Assembly (NCBI GenBank): GCA_937863115.1
Contig: CALMEH010000201.1
Coordinates: 1 to 36,266 of the forward strand
Direction: 5' to 3'
From: an uncultured Acidobacteriota bacterium
GTDB lineage: Bacteria > Acidobacteriota > Blastocatellia > Pyrinomonadales > Pyrinomonadaceae
DNA length: 36,266 nt
Shown here: positions 18,030 through 25,881 of the stretch, piece after piece
How the letters are laid out: each line of letters starts with the position of its first letter
How positions within the stretch are numbered: position 1 is the first letter of the stretch
Notes under the pieces: generated by a model
Seen by the model: only the letters and a program-made list of their open reading frames with translations
What the model was told of the DNA's origin: nothing
The model's database searches: none
Translations under genes and position numbers: made by a program

Positions 18030-18926
18030 ATGGAAAATATTGCGACGTTAAATTTTATAAATAAGCAAACATATTCGCGGGAAGATGTGCTGAAATTTTA
18101 TGAGGGCGCAAACAATCTTCTTCGCACGGAGCAAGTTCTTTTTGAAAAATTGCTTCCGGCAATTAAGGACAAAAAAATTCTCGACATCGGAATCGGCGGC
18201 GGCAGAACGACAGCGCATCTTTTGGAAATCAGCAACGATTATACGGGCGTTGATTATGTTACGGAATTTGTTGACAAAACTGCCGAAAAATACCCGAACG
18301 CCAGAGTTTTATGGGCGGACGCGACAAATCTGGAGCAGTTTGCGGACGAAACTTTCGATTTTATTCTCTTTTCCTACAATGGTTTAGACAGCATTTCAAA
18401 CGATGCGCGGCTGAAACTGATGCGCGAAGCAAATCGTGTTTTGAAGGCAGACGGCGTGTTTATGTTCTCGTCGCATAACCGCGATTATCGGTATTTCAAC
18501 AAATTGCCTTGGCAACAGAAATTTCAGTTCAATAAAGGCTTTCTGATATTTTTTCTGCACTGTCTTTATCATTTGCCGAAGCATTTCAAGATGAAAAAAC
18601 ACGAAATTTATACCGACGAATACGCCATCATCAACGACGGCGACCATCGTTTTTCACTGCTTCTTTATTACATCAGCATCAGAAATCAGAAAAAACAGCT
18701 TGCCGAAATCGGCTTTGAAAATGTCGAGGCTTACGATATGGACGGCGAATTGGTTGAAAGTGATGCTGAATCGCATTGGATTCATTATTTGGCGAGAAAA
18801 AATGGAGAACAGACTCAATTATGCGAACAGTCTTCGGTCAATGTCAGAAGTAAAAAGTTTTTTTCAGCAACTTTACTACCGGCTTTTACCACTTTTTGCG
18901 AATTGCTTTCTTATCATCCCGTTTAG
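18030..18926 (+). CDS. SAM-dependent methyltransferase, tandem paralogue 2 with C-terminal extension
   Basis: It aligns without gaps to the upstream methyltransferase over 258 residues (for example ILDIGIGGGRTTAHLL, SHNRDYRYFNKLPW, AIINDGDHRFSLLLYYI), so the pair arose by tandem duplication. ATG 18030 fits that alignment and has GGAG nine bases upstream; ATG 18015 is an alternative. Where paralogue 1 stops, this protein continues for about 40 residues with no resemblance to it (GEQTQLCEQSS...). This looks like loss of the ancestral stop codon. The two copies differ in the acceptor half and may methylate different positions. Confidence 0.86.
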   Translation: MENIATLNFINKQTYSREDVLKFYEGANNLLRTEQVLFEKLLPAIKDKKILDIGIGGGRTTAHLLEISNDYTGVDYVTEFVDKTAEKYPNARVLWADATNLEQFADETFDFILFSYNGLDSISNDARLKLMREANRVLKADGVFMFSSHNRDYRYFNKLPWQQKFQFNKGFLIFFLHCLYHLPKHFKMKKHEIYTDEYAIINDGDHRFSLLLYYISIRNQKKQLAEIGFENVEAYDMDGELVESDAESHWIHYLARKNGEQTQLCEQSSVNVRSKKFFSATLLPAFTTFCELLSYHPV

Positions 18927-19010
18927 TTGAAATTATTGTAGCAAAAAAATGGAAAATACTTTTCTTTAAGACTCTACTAAACGCAAGTAAATAAATAACT
19001 AAAAAGAATT

Positions 19011-20105
19011 ATGAGTGTAGCAATTATAACAGGCAGTTCCGGTTTAATCGGAAGCGAAGCGGCAAAATTTTTTCACGAATTAGGTTTTAAGGTTGTCGGC
19101 ATTGACAACAATATGCGCGAATATTTTTTCGGCAAAGACGGTTCAGTTGATTGGAACACGGAAAATCTGAAGCGAAATTTGCGAAATTTTATGCACTATT
19201 CATCTGACATTCGCCACGAAGGAGCGATTAAGGAAATTTTCAGCAAATACGGGAAAGATATTTCGGTCGTTATTCACACAGCGGCGCAACCTTCGCACGA
19301 TTGGGCGGCGAAAGAACCGCTTACGGATTTTTCGGTTAATGCAACGGGAACGCTTGTTTTGCTCGATGCGACGCGCAAATTTTGCCCCGACGCGCCGTTT
19401 ATTTTTACTTCGACAAATAAAGTTTATGGCGACACGCCGAATTTTTTGCCGCTGACGGAAAAAGCGACGCGCTGGGAATTAGACGAATATCACCCGTATT
19501 TCGAGCGCGGAATTGACGAAACGATGAGCGTTGACAGTTCAAAACACAGCGTTTTCGGTGCATCGAAAGTTGCGGCGGACGTAATGGCGCAGGAATACGG
19601 ACGTTATTTCGGATTAAAAACCGGAATTTTTCGCGGCGGATGTTTGACCGGACCGGCGCATTCGGGCGCGATGTTGCACGGATTTTTGGCGTATTTAATC
19701 AAATGCTTGATTTACGAAAAGCACTACACAATTTTCGGATACAAAGGCAAACAAGTCCGCGACAATATTCATTCAAACGATTTAGTCCGCGCCTTTTGGC
19801 AGTTTGTTCAAAACCCGAAAGCCGGCGCAGTTTATAACATCGGCGGAAGTCGGCACAGTAATTGTTCGGTTCTCGAAGCCATCGAAATCGCGCAGGAAAA
19901 AGCCGGAAAGCGTTTGTTTTACAACATTTCCGATGAAGCCCGCGAAGGCGATCATATTTGGTGGGTGAGCGATGTCAGCCGTTTTCAAAACGATTATCCC
20001 GAATGGAAATTTGAATACGATTTGGACACAATTATCGAAGAAATTGTCGAAGCCACAGAAGAAAAATTCCGCAGAGAATTACGTTACGATTTGGTTGCGG
20101 CGTAA
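19011..20105 (+). CDS. NAD-dependent epimerase/dehydratase, CDP-paratose 2-epimerase-like
   Basis: The 364-residue extended SDR has the Rossmann motif TGSSGLIG (G8, G11, G14) and [10 protein letters not shown] (132-141), the version of the Ser/Thr catalytic motif seen in CDP-paratose 2-epimerases. The Tyr-x3-Lys motif reads VFGASK (F182, K186), with Phe in place of the catalytic Tyr. [23 protein letters not shown] follows, then a C-terminal substrate domain ([17 protein letters not shown]). It probably makes or interconverts an NDP-sugar for the polymer. Reaction and substrate are uncertain, because the Phe may change the chemistry or mark a distinct subfamily. Confidence 0.85.
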   Translation: MSVAIITGSSGLIGSEAAKFFHELGFKVVGIDNNMREYFFGKDGSVDWNTENLKRNLRNFMHYSSDIRHEGAIKEIFSKYGKDISVVIHTAAQPSHDWAAKEPLTDFSVNATGTLVLLDATRKFCPDAPFIFTSTNKVYGDTPNFLPLTEKATRWELDEYHPYFERGIDETMSVDSSKHSVFGASKVAADVMAQEYGRYFGLKTGIFRGGCLTGPAHSGAMLHGFLAYLIKCLIYEKHYTIFGYKGKQVRDNIHSNDLVRAFWQFVQNPKAGAVYNIGGSRHSNCSVLEAIEIAQEKAGKRLFYNISDEAREGDHIWWVSDVSRFQNDYPEWKFEYDLDTIIEEIVEATEEKFRRELRYDLVAA

Positions 20106-20250
20106 GCGTTTAGAGTTCAAACTTCAGTTTGTAAAAACCGCGAGCGAAGCAATGCGGTTTTTTACTCTGATTAACTTTAAAGTTTGCCAACGTCTAGCAA
20201 CCGCTTCGCTTCGCTGGCAGTTGCGGCAAACTGAAGTTTGAACTCTGAAC
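20104..20250. repeat. Dispersed palindromic repeat, copy 2, with perfect 20-bp terminal inverted repeats
   Basis: AGAGTTCAAACTTCAGTTTG at 20112-20131 is the exact reverse complement of 20227-20246. Each end also contains its own small palindrome. Inside lie a terminator hairpin (20133-20163), an ACTCT at 20164-20168 that looks like an internal end, and TTCGCTGGCAGTT shared with copy 1. It could be two nested units. The element fills almost the whole gap between the epimerase and WecG-like genes, starting just inside the last codons. Confidence 0.88.
20133..20163 (+). terminator. Rho-independent terminator after the epimerase gene
   Basis: AAAAACCGC (20133-20141) pairs with GCGGTTTTT (20154-20162) around a 12-base loop, giving a stem with a trailing T run. 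It lies within the dispersed repeat and could split the operon between the epimerase and WecG-like genes. Confidence 0.65.
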
Positions 20251-20260
20251 AAATAAAAAG

Positions 20261-21067
20261 ATGCTTGATTTCGGAAAACATAACATTTTAGGCGTTGGAA
20301 TAAGCGCGGTTGATTATGAATCGGCGGTCGAAAAAATTATTTCGGCGGCGTGTGAAAAGCGTCCGTTTGCCGTTAGTGCTTTAGCAGTCCACGGCGTAAT
20401 GACAGGCGCGTTGGACGCAATTCATCGTTTTCGTTTGAACAAATTGGATTTGGTTGTGCCTGATGGTCAGCCGGTTCGTTGGGCTTTGAATTGGCTTTAT
20501 AAAATCAAACTTCCAGACCGCGTTTATGGTCCGAACTTAACCTTAAAAGTTTGCGAAAAAGCGGCGGAAAAAGGTTTGAATATTTATCTTTACGGAAGCC
20601 AGACGGAAGTTTTAGATAAATTTGAAGCGAATCTGAAAGAAAAATTTCCGCGCCTTGAAATTGCCGGAAAACAACCTTCGCGTTTTCGGCAAGTTACGGC
20701 GGAAGAACAATTTGAAATTGCTGAAACTATCAAAAAAAGCGGCGCGTCTATCGTTTTGGTCGGTTTGGGCTGTCCGCGTCAGGAAACTTGGGCTTTTGAA
20801 AATCGTGAACTTATCGGACTTCCGATGATGGCGGTTGGTGCGGCGTTTGATTTTCACGCGGGAACGGTTTCGCAAGCTCCCGAATGGGCGCAAAAACGCG
20901 GGCTTGAATGGTTTTATAGATTAGTTCAAGAACCGAAACGTCTTTGGAAACGCTATGTTTATCTGAATCCGCTTTATCTGCTGATGGTTGCGCTTCAGTT
21001 TTCAAAATTGAAGAAATTAGAAATCGAAGAAACCGTTGCGCCGATAAATCAAATGCGTTTCGGGTGA
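20261..21067 (+). CDS. WecG/TagA/CpsF-family glycosyltransferase (GT26)
   Basis: The 268-residue protein shows the family blocks VVPDGQPVRWALNWLYKIKL, DRVYGPNLTLKVCEKA, GLNIYLYGSQ, VLVGLGCPRQETWAFENR, VGAAFDFHAGTVSQAPEWAQKRGLEWFYRL and EPKRLWKRY. GT26 enzymes such as WecG and TagA transfer ManNAc(A)-type residues onto lipid-linked acceptors at the inner face of the membrane; the donor here is not known. It follows the repeat and is six bases from the GH10 gene. Confidence 0.93.
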   Translation: MLDFGKHNILGVGISAVDYESAVEKIISAACEKRPFAVSALAVHGVMTGALDAIHRFRLNKLDLVVPDGQPVRWALNWLYKIKLPDRVYGPNLTLKVCEKAAEKGLNIYLYGSQTEVLDKFEANLKEKFPRLEIAGKQPSRFRQVTAEEQFEIAETIKKSGASIVLVGLGCPRQETWAFENRELIGLPMMAVGAAFDFHAGTVSQAPEWAQKRGLEWFYRLVQEPKRLWKRYVYLNPLYLLMVALQFSKLKKLEIEETVAPINQMRFG

Positions 21068-21073
21068 ATTAAA

Positions 21074-22441
21074 ATGAGAAGCATTGTTCCAAAAAACAGC
21101 TATCAGCCAACAGCTATTAGCTATCAGCTATTCCGAAGCTGTTTTTTGTTTGCTTTGCTAATTTTTTCATTTGCCTGTAATTCAACTACCGCTAAAATCA
21201 ATCAAGACAAAAATAAAGCCGCGCTTTTGCAAGCCAATCAGAACATCGAAAAGTTTCGCAAAGGCAATGTGAACATCAAAATTGTCGGCGCAAATGGCAA
21301 AACGACAAAGCTCAACATCAAACAAGTTTCGCACTCGTTTAAGTTTGGCTGTTATTTGAAAATTGACGACCTCGCGCCCGAAAAATTGGCGGATTACGAG
21401 CGGGATTTCGGGAAACTTTTCAATTTTGCGGTTGTCGGAACTTATTGGGATTTTATCGAAAATAAACGCGGCGTGGAAAATTGGAATTGGTTTGAGCGCG
21501 AAATCGCTTTGGCGCAAAAAATGAATTTGAAAATCGAAGCCGCGCCGGTGCTTTGGGGAACAAATGAAGCCGGAACTCCGAAATGGCTTCCCACGGAAAA
21601 AGACAAACTTTCAAAGATTTTGGAAAAGCACATCGAAACGATTTTGGCGAAATCCGCAAACGTCGAAGATTTGGAAATCATCAACGAACCGCTTGCGCCG
21701 AAAAGTGATTTTTTTGCCCGAAATGCCGGCGGCGATTACATCGAAAAAGCCTTTTGGAAGGCGCGTCAAATTGCGCCGTCAAAACGTTTGATGCTCAATG
21801 AATACGGGGTTTTCGGCGCAGTCGAAAAGCATAATTACAACCGCGAAAAATATTTTGATCTGCTCAGGGATTTATTGAAAAAAAATGTTCCGATTGATGT
21901 TGTCGGAATTCAGGCACACGCGAACGGCGAATGGTTTGAGCCATCGAATATCGCCGAAGAATTGGAGCGTTACGCTGAACTTGGCAAACCGCTTCAAATT
22001 ACCGAATTTAGCGTGCAGACTTTGAATTACGATGATCGCAAAACGCCGATTAATATTTTAGGGAATTATCAATCGGGCGTATGGAACGCGGAAAAACAAT
22101 CGGAATTTTATCGTGAGTTTTATACGATTGCGTTCGGCAATCCAAAGGTTGAAGCGATTGTAACTTGGGGGCTTGATGACAAAAGAGCGTGGCTTCCCGG
22201 CATTGGTTTGATTGATGAAAATTTTCAACCGAAACCGAATTATGAAATGCTCAATCAGTTGATAAATAAAGATTGGCGCACCGATTTGCAAATTGATTTA
22301 GCGGCAAAAGATTCAACCGAATTTCGCGGTTTTTATGGCAATTATGAAGTTGAAATTTTGGTCAACGGCAAGCGAACGAAAAAGATTTTTGAGCTAAAAA
22401 AAGACAGCAAAAACGATTGGATAATTGACGTTGGAAATTGA
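21074..22441 (+). CDS. GH10-like glycoside hydrolase (xylanase family), putative lipoprotein
   Basis: The 455-residue protein opens with an N-terminal segment encoded by a heptad repeat (NSYQPTAISYQ), then a hydrophobic export segment ending in Cys35 (LIFSFAC), compatible with a lipoprotein. The catalytic domain has FKFGCYL, WDFIENKRGVENW, the acid/base Glu205 in EIINEP, LNEYGVFG, VGIQAHANGEW, the nucleophile Glu311 in QITEF, and TWGLDDKRAW. These are GH10 landmarks. GH10 enzymes usually cut beta-1,4-xylan; in a polysaccharide synthesis operon it may trim or release the polymer in the periplasm. Start at ATG 21074 is the only in-frame ATG near the export segment. Confidence 0.9.
   Translation: MRSIVPKNSYQPTAISYQLFRSCFLFALLIFSFACNSTTAKINQDKNKAALLQANQNIEKFRKGNVNIKIVGANGKTTKLNIKQVSHSFKFGCYLKIDDLAPEKLADYERDFGKLFNFAVVGTYWDFIENKRGVENWNWFEREIALAQKMNLKIEAAPVLWGTNEAGTPKWLPTEKDKLSKILEKHIETILAKSANVEDLEIINEPLAPKSDFFARNAGGDYIEKAFWKARQIAPSKRLMLNEYGVFGAVEKHNYNREKYFDLLRDLLKKNVPIDVVGIQAHANGEWFEPSNIAEELERYAELGKPLQITEFSVQTLNYDDRKTPINILGNYQSGVWNAEKQSEFYREFYTIAFGNPKVEAIVTWGLDDKRAWLPGIGLIDENFQPKPNYEMLNQLINKDWRTDLQIDLAAKDSTEFRGFYGNYEVEILVNGKRTKKIFELKKDSKNDWIIDVGN
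21091..21147 (+). terminator. Heptad-type hairpin inside the first codons of the GH10 gene
   Basis: AAAAAACAGCT (21091-21101) and AGCTGTTTTTT (21137-21147) form a perfect 11-bp stem ending in a T run, like an intrinsic terminator. The loop holds AGCTATC-type 7-bp units. It lies downstream of ATG 21074, within codons 6-25. It may attenuate transcription of the GH10 and later genes. Confidence 0.55.
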
Positions 22442-22446
22442 AAAAT

Positions 22447-23637
22447 ATGTCTTCTATTACTACTTTTCTGAAAAATAACGAGCAAGATTTTTTGTTTGAA
22501 AAAGCAACTGCCGAAACGCGCTCAAATTCGGTTTTTCAGACGGAAATTTTAGTCGGCGGCGTTGAAATAATCGAAAATTTTTCCGGCGAATGGACAAGTT
22601 TGTGCGAAGAAGGTGCAAGCAATGAACCTTTTTTGCGCCCCGAATGGTTTTCGGCATTTGTCAAAAACTTTGAATCGGAAATTTTGCTTTTGACCGTCAG
22701 ATTCGGCGGAAAATTACGCGCTGTTTTGCCGCTTGTGCATAAAAAAGAAATGCTTCACGGCGTTCCCGTGCGAAAATTGCAAGCCGTTTTTAATCTTCAA
22801 ACACAACGCTTTGATTTAATCCACGGCGCAGACGAATCGGAGCGAAGAGAAATTATTCAAGCTATTTGGAAAGAAATAAAAAAGCAAAAAGATTGGCAAG
22901 TTCTGGAATTTCGTCTGGTTAAAAAAGACAGTTGGTTTAACGATTTGCTTGAGCTTGCCAAAAGCGAAAATTATAAAACAGGCGTTTGGGAGATGGATTC
23001 TGCGCCGTTCATCGCTTTGCCGCAAGGTGATGACAAGGAAAAATTAACGGAAGAATTTTCCAAAGGTTTGAAACGTCATTTTCGCCAAGAACTAAGACGC
23101 AGATTAAAGCGTTTGAAAGAAATCGGCAAGGTTGAATTTGTTACAACGCGAGAATATTTGCCCGAATTGATGCAAAAATATTTCGATTTGGAAGCGCGAA
23201 GCTGGAAAGGTCGCGGCGGAACTGCCGCAAGTTGCGACAAACGCGCCGAAAAACTGCACGAAGATTTTGCCCGCGCCGTTGCTGATAAAAACGCGCTTTC
23301 GATTTATGAATTAAAACTTGACGGCGAAACGATTGCGATGAGCATCAACATCAAATACGCGGAAAAAACCGTCTTTTGGAAAACGTCTTTTGATGAAAAC
23401 TATTCGCGCTATTCGCCCGGAAATTTGCTGATTCAGCACTTTTTGAACGATTGTATCCGAAACGGCTCAACCGAACTCGATATGCTTTCTCCCGCAACCG
23501 ATTACAAAAAAGTTTGGGCGACGGGCGAGCGCGAACACGCCGCTTTTTATGTTTTTCAGCGCGGATTTATCGGCATAATGCTTTGGCATTGGAAGTTTAA
23601 TGTGATTAGTTATTTAAGAAAATTTAAGAAAAGCTAA
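22447..23637 (+). CDS. BioF2/CelD-like (FemAB-fold) acyltransferase 1
   Basis: The 396-residue protein resembles the Acetyltransf_6/BioF2-like GNAT family found in exopolysaccharide loci: FSGEWTSLCEEGASNEPFLRPEWFSAF near the N-terminus, a basic segment (GLKRHFRQELRRRLKRLKEIG) and a C-terminal half with YELKLDGETIAMSINIKY, SRYSPGNLLIQHFLNDCI and DMLSPATDYKKVWA. The family moves acyl or aminoacyl groups; in such operons it probably acylates the sugar repeat. ATG 22447 is preferred to TTG 22438, which overlaps the GH10 stop. Its TAA overlaps the next ATG by one base (TAATG). Confidence 0.85.
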   Translation: MSSITTFLKNNEQDFLFEKATAETRSNSVFQTEILVGGVEIIENFSGEWTSLCEEGASNEPFLRPEWFSAFVKNFESEILLLTVRFGGKLRAVLPLVHKKEMLHGVPVRKLQAVFNLQTQRFDLIHGADESERREIIQAIWKEIKKQKDWQVLEFRLVKKDSWFNDLLELAKSENYKTGVWEMDSAPFIALPQGDDKEKLTEEFSKGLKRHFRQELRRRLKRLKEIGKVEFVTTREYLPELMQKYFDLEARSWKGRGGTAASCDKRAEKLHEDFARAVADKNALSIYELKLDGETIAMSINIKYAEKTVFWKTSFDENYSRYSPGNLLIQHFLNDCIRNGSTELDMLSPATDYKKVWATGEREHAAFYVFQRGFIGIMLWHWKFNVISYLRKFKKS

Positions 23638-24791
23638 TGAGCCGAATCAGAGTCGAAAAAGCCGAAGAAACAGACGTTTTCGCCGCATTGCGCGAAGATT
23701 GGTCGCGTCTTTTTGCCGGGAGCGATTGCTCTCCGTTTTTGGCGTGGGAATGGCTTTCCGTTTGGTTTAAATGTTTCGGCGCAGACAGAAGTCCTTTTAT
23801 TCTTAAAGTTACAAGAGAAAATGAATTGATTGGAATTTTACCGCTTTGTTTGCAAAAGAAAAAAGTTTTGGGAATGAATCTCCGAAAGCTCGGTTTTATC
23901 GGTGAAGCGCAAGGCGGCGCGGATTATTTGGATTTGATTGCACGGCGTGAAGACAAAGCCGAAATTTTAACGGCGATTTTTGAATTTTTGACAGCGGAAA
24001 AAAGTTTTGATGTGATTTCGCTTGAAAATCTGGCAAACGATTCGGAAACAGTCGGATTTTTTGCAAATACGAGTTCTGTTTTGCAAACTTCCGTCTGTCC
24101 GCAGATAGATTTATCAAGCGGTTGGGACGCAGTTTTGAAGCAAAGCAAACGCGCCGATAATTTCAAACGGCGTTTGAAAAAACTCGAAAAATTGGAAGGT
24201 TTCGAGTTTCGTTCAATAACTTCGCCCGATGAAATTTCCGAAGCCTTTGAAAGATTTTACTATTTGCACGAAAAGCGTTGGGCAAAAGACGGCGGTTCGG
24301 AACTCAGCGGACATCCGCGATTGCTGGCGTTTCAGCACGAAGTCGTTAAAAACTCAAAATTTATCCGATTTGACGAACTTTGGGCGGAAGGCGAGTGTCG
24401 CGCTTCCGTGTATGGTTTGGACGACGGAAAAACTTTTTATTATTACAATTCGGGCTACGATTTGGATTGGGCAAACCGCAGTGTCGGGCTGGTTTTAATC
24501 GGTCTTTCGGTCAAAAATGCGATTGAGCGCGACAATTCGCTTTACGATTTTTTGCGCGGCGATGAAACCTACAAATTCGATTGGGCGAATCGTCAAAACA
24601 AGTTAGTAACGGTAAATTTCAGCCGAAGAAATCTTCCGGCAATGGTTTACAACGCGCTGAATCAAACATCTTTGCAACTTCGCAGTTTTTCAAAATCAAT
24701 TTTGCCGTCAAATCTTGCCGAAAACCTAAAAACTTGGAAACGTAATTGGCAAAGAAATCGGCAATTAAAACCGAAGGCAGAAACTTTATGA
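23637..24791 (+). CDS. BioF2/CelD-like (FemAB-fold) acyltransferase 2
   Basis: The 384-residue protein is a second member of the same family: WSRLFAGSDCSPFLAWEWLSVWFKCF, LIGILPLCLQKKK, a central basic region (SKRADNFKRRLKKLEKLEG), and C-terminal YYNSGYDLDWANRSVGLVLIGLSVKNAI with FLRGDETYKFDWA. It is clearly related to the gene before it but diverged, an older duplication. The one-base overlap upstream and four-base overlap (ATGA) with the following GT2 gene place it firmly in the operon. The substrate is unknown. Confidence 0.85.
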   Translation: MSRIRVEKAEETDVFAALREDWSRLFAGSDCSPFLAWEWLSVWFKCFGADRSPFILKVTRENELIGILPLCLQKKKVLGMNLRKLGFIGEAQGGADYLDLIARREDKAEILTAIFEFLTAEKSFDVISLENLANDSETVGFFANTSSVLQTSVCPQIDLSSGWDAVLKQSKRADNFKRRLKKLEKLEGFEFRSITSPDEISEAFERFYYLHEKRWAKDGGSELSGHPRLLAFQHEVVKNSKFIRFDELWAEGECRASVYGLDDGKTFYYYNSGYDLDWANRSVGLVLIGLSVKNAIERDNSLYDFLRGDETYKFDWANRQNKLVTVNFSRRNLPAMVYNALNQTSLQLRSFSKSILPSNLAENLKTWKRNWQRNRQLKPKAETL

Positions 24792-25810
24792 ACAAACGAG
24801 TTTCCATCGTCATCATCGGGCGCAACGAAGAAAGCGGCATCGGCAAATGTGTCGGCGCGGCTTTGGTTGCGGCTGAACAAATCGGCGGCGCGGAGATTAT
24901 TTTTGTTGATTCGGCTTCGACTGATAAAACGGTTGAAGTTGTCAAATCGCTCGGCGTGCGCGTTATTTCGATGAAACCGACGATGAAACTTTCGCCTTCT
25001 GCCGGACGTTTTGTCGGCTCAAACTACGCAAACAGCGAATTTATTTTGTTTCTCGATGCCGACACTTTAGTTTATAAAGATTTTTTGCCCGCCGCGATTG
25101 AACATTTTGAAAAAAATCCGAATCTCGGCGGAATCAACGGTTTTTTGGACGATTTGAACGAAAACGGCGAACTTTTAACCGATGTCGAAGAACGCTTTGA
25201 AACGGTTGCCGATGTCAGATGGCTTCGCGGACCGTGTTGTTTTTATCGGCGCGAAGCACTCGAAAAAGCCGGTTCTTTTAATCCGCATTTAGCGGTTGAG
25301 GAAGAAGCCGAATTAGGTTTGCGGCTCATCAAAAACGGCTGGAAACTTAATATAATTCCGATTGCGATGGCGTGTCATACGCGCTGTTTTCATCAACAAA
25401 CTATCCAAAGCATAATCTCGATTTTTCGACGCGATATTGTCGTCGGACGCTTGGGCGAAATGACGCGAACGGCGGCTTACGCTTTTCATGAAGGTAACGG
25501 TTTGATATTTTGTTGGCTGCGTTTGAAAACCACGATTCTTTTTATTTTGTGGCTTTTGCTTTCGATAATTTGTCTTTTTCTGCCGCCTTCCGTTCATCCG
25601 CATCTGATATTTTCTGCGATAACGATTTTAGGTTTGGCGGCGATTTTCCTGAAAAAACGCAATTTGCGTCAAACTCTTGTTTTCATTCCTTCAAAATTTC
25701 TGTGTTTTGTGGATATTCTCGCCGGTTTGCATAAGATTCATCTCGAAAATCCTCGAAATTATTTCTTGGACGTTGAGGAAAATGGAAAGTCAAAACCCGC
25801 CCTATTCTGA
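24788..25810 (+). CDS. Membrane-associated glycosyltransferase family 2
   Basis: The 340-residue protein starts at ATG 24788 (an upstream in-frame ATG lies inside the previous gene). The GT-A domain has VSIVIIGRNEESGIGKCV, IIFVDSASTDKTVEV, FLFLDADTLVY-type FILFLDADTLVY with the D-x-D metal site, and WLRGPCCFYRREALEKAGSF. The C-terminus has membrane helices (TILFILWLLLSIICLFLPP and IFSAITILGLAAIFL). It would transfer a sugar to a lipid-linked or exported acceptor at the inner membrane. It is the last gene of the tightly overlapping set that begins at 22447. Confidence 0.9.
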   Translation: MNKRVSIVIIGRNEESGIGKCVGAALVAAEQIGGAEIIFVDSASTDKTVEVVKSLGVRVISMKPTMKLSPSAGRFVGSNYANSEFILFLDADTLVYKDFLPAAIEHFEKNPNLGGINGFLDDLNENGELLTDVEERFETVADVRWLRGPCCFYRREALEKAGSFNPHLAVEEEAELGLRLIKNGWKLNIIPIAMACHTRCFHQQTIQSIISIFRRDIVVGRLGEMTRTAAYAFHEGNGLIFCWLRLKTTILFILWLLLSIICLFLPPSVHPHLIFSAITILGLAAIFLKKRNLRQTLVFIPSKFLCFVDILAGLHKIHLENPRNYFLDVEENGKSKPALF

Positions 25811-25847
25811 GTTTCGGAAAATAAATGCTATCATCAAACCTTTGCGT

Positions 25848-25876
25848 AATTTACTGACAATTTACTAAAATTTACT
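25848..25876 (+). promoter_or_regulatory. Three direct repeats AATTTACT spaced by one helical turn
   Basis: AATTTACT occurs at 25848, 25859 and 25869, spaced 11 and 10 bp, ending five bases before the ATG of the acyl-CoA synthetase gene. Spacing by one DNA turn puts all copies on the same face of the helix, as for an operator. No factor is known. Confidence 0.4.
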
Positions 25877-25881
25877 GCATA

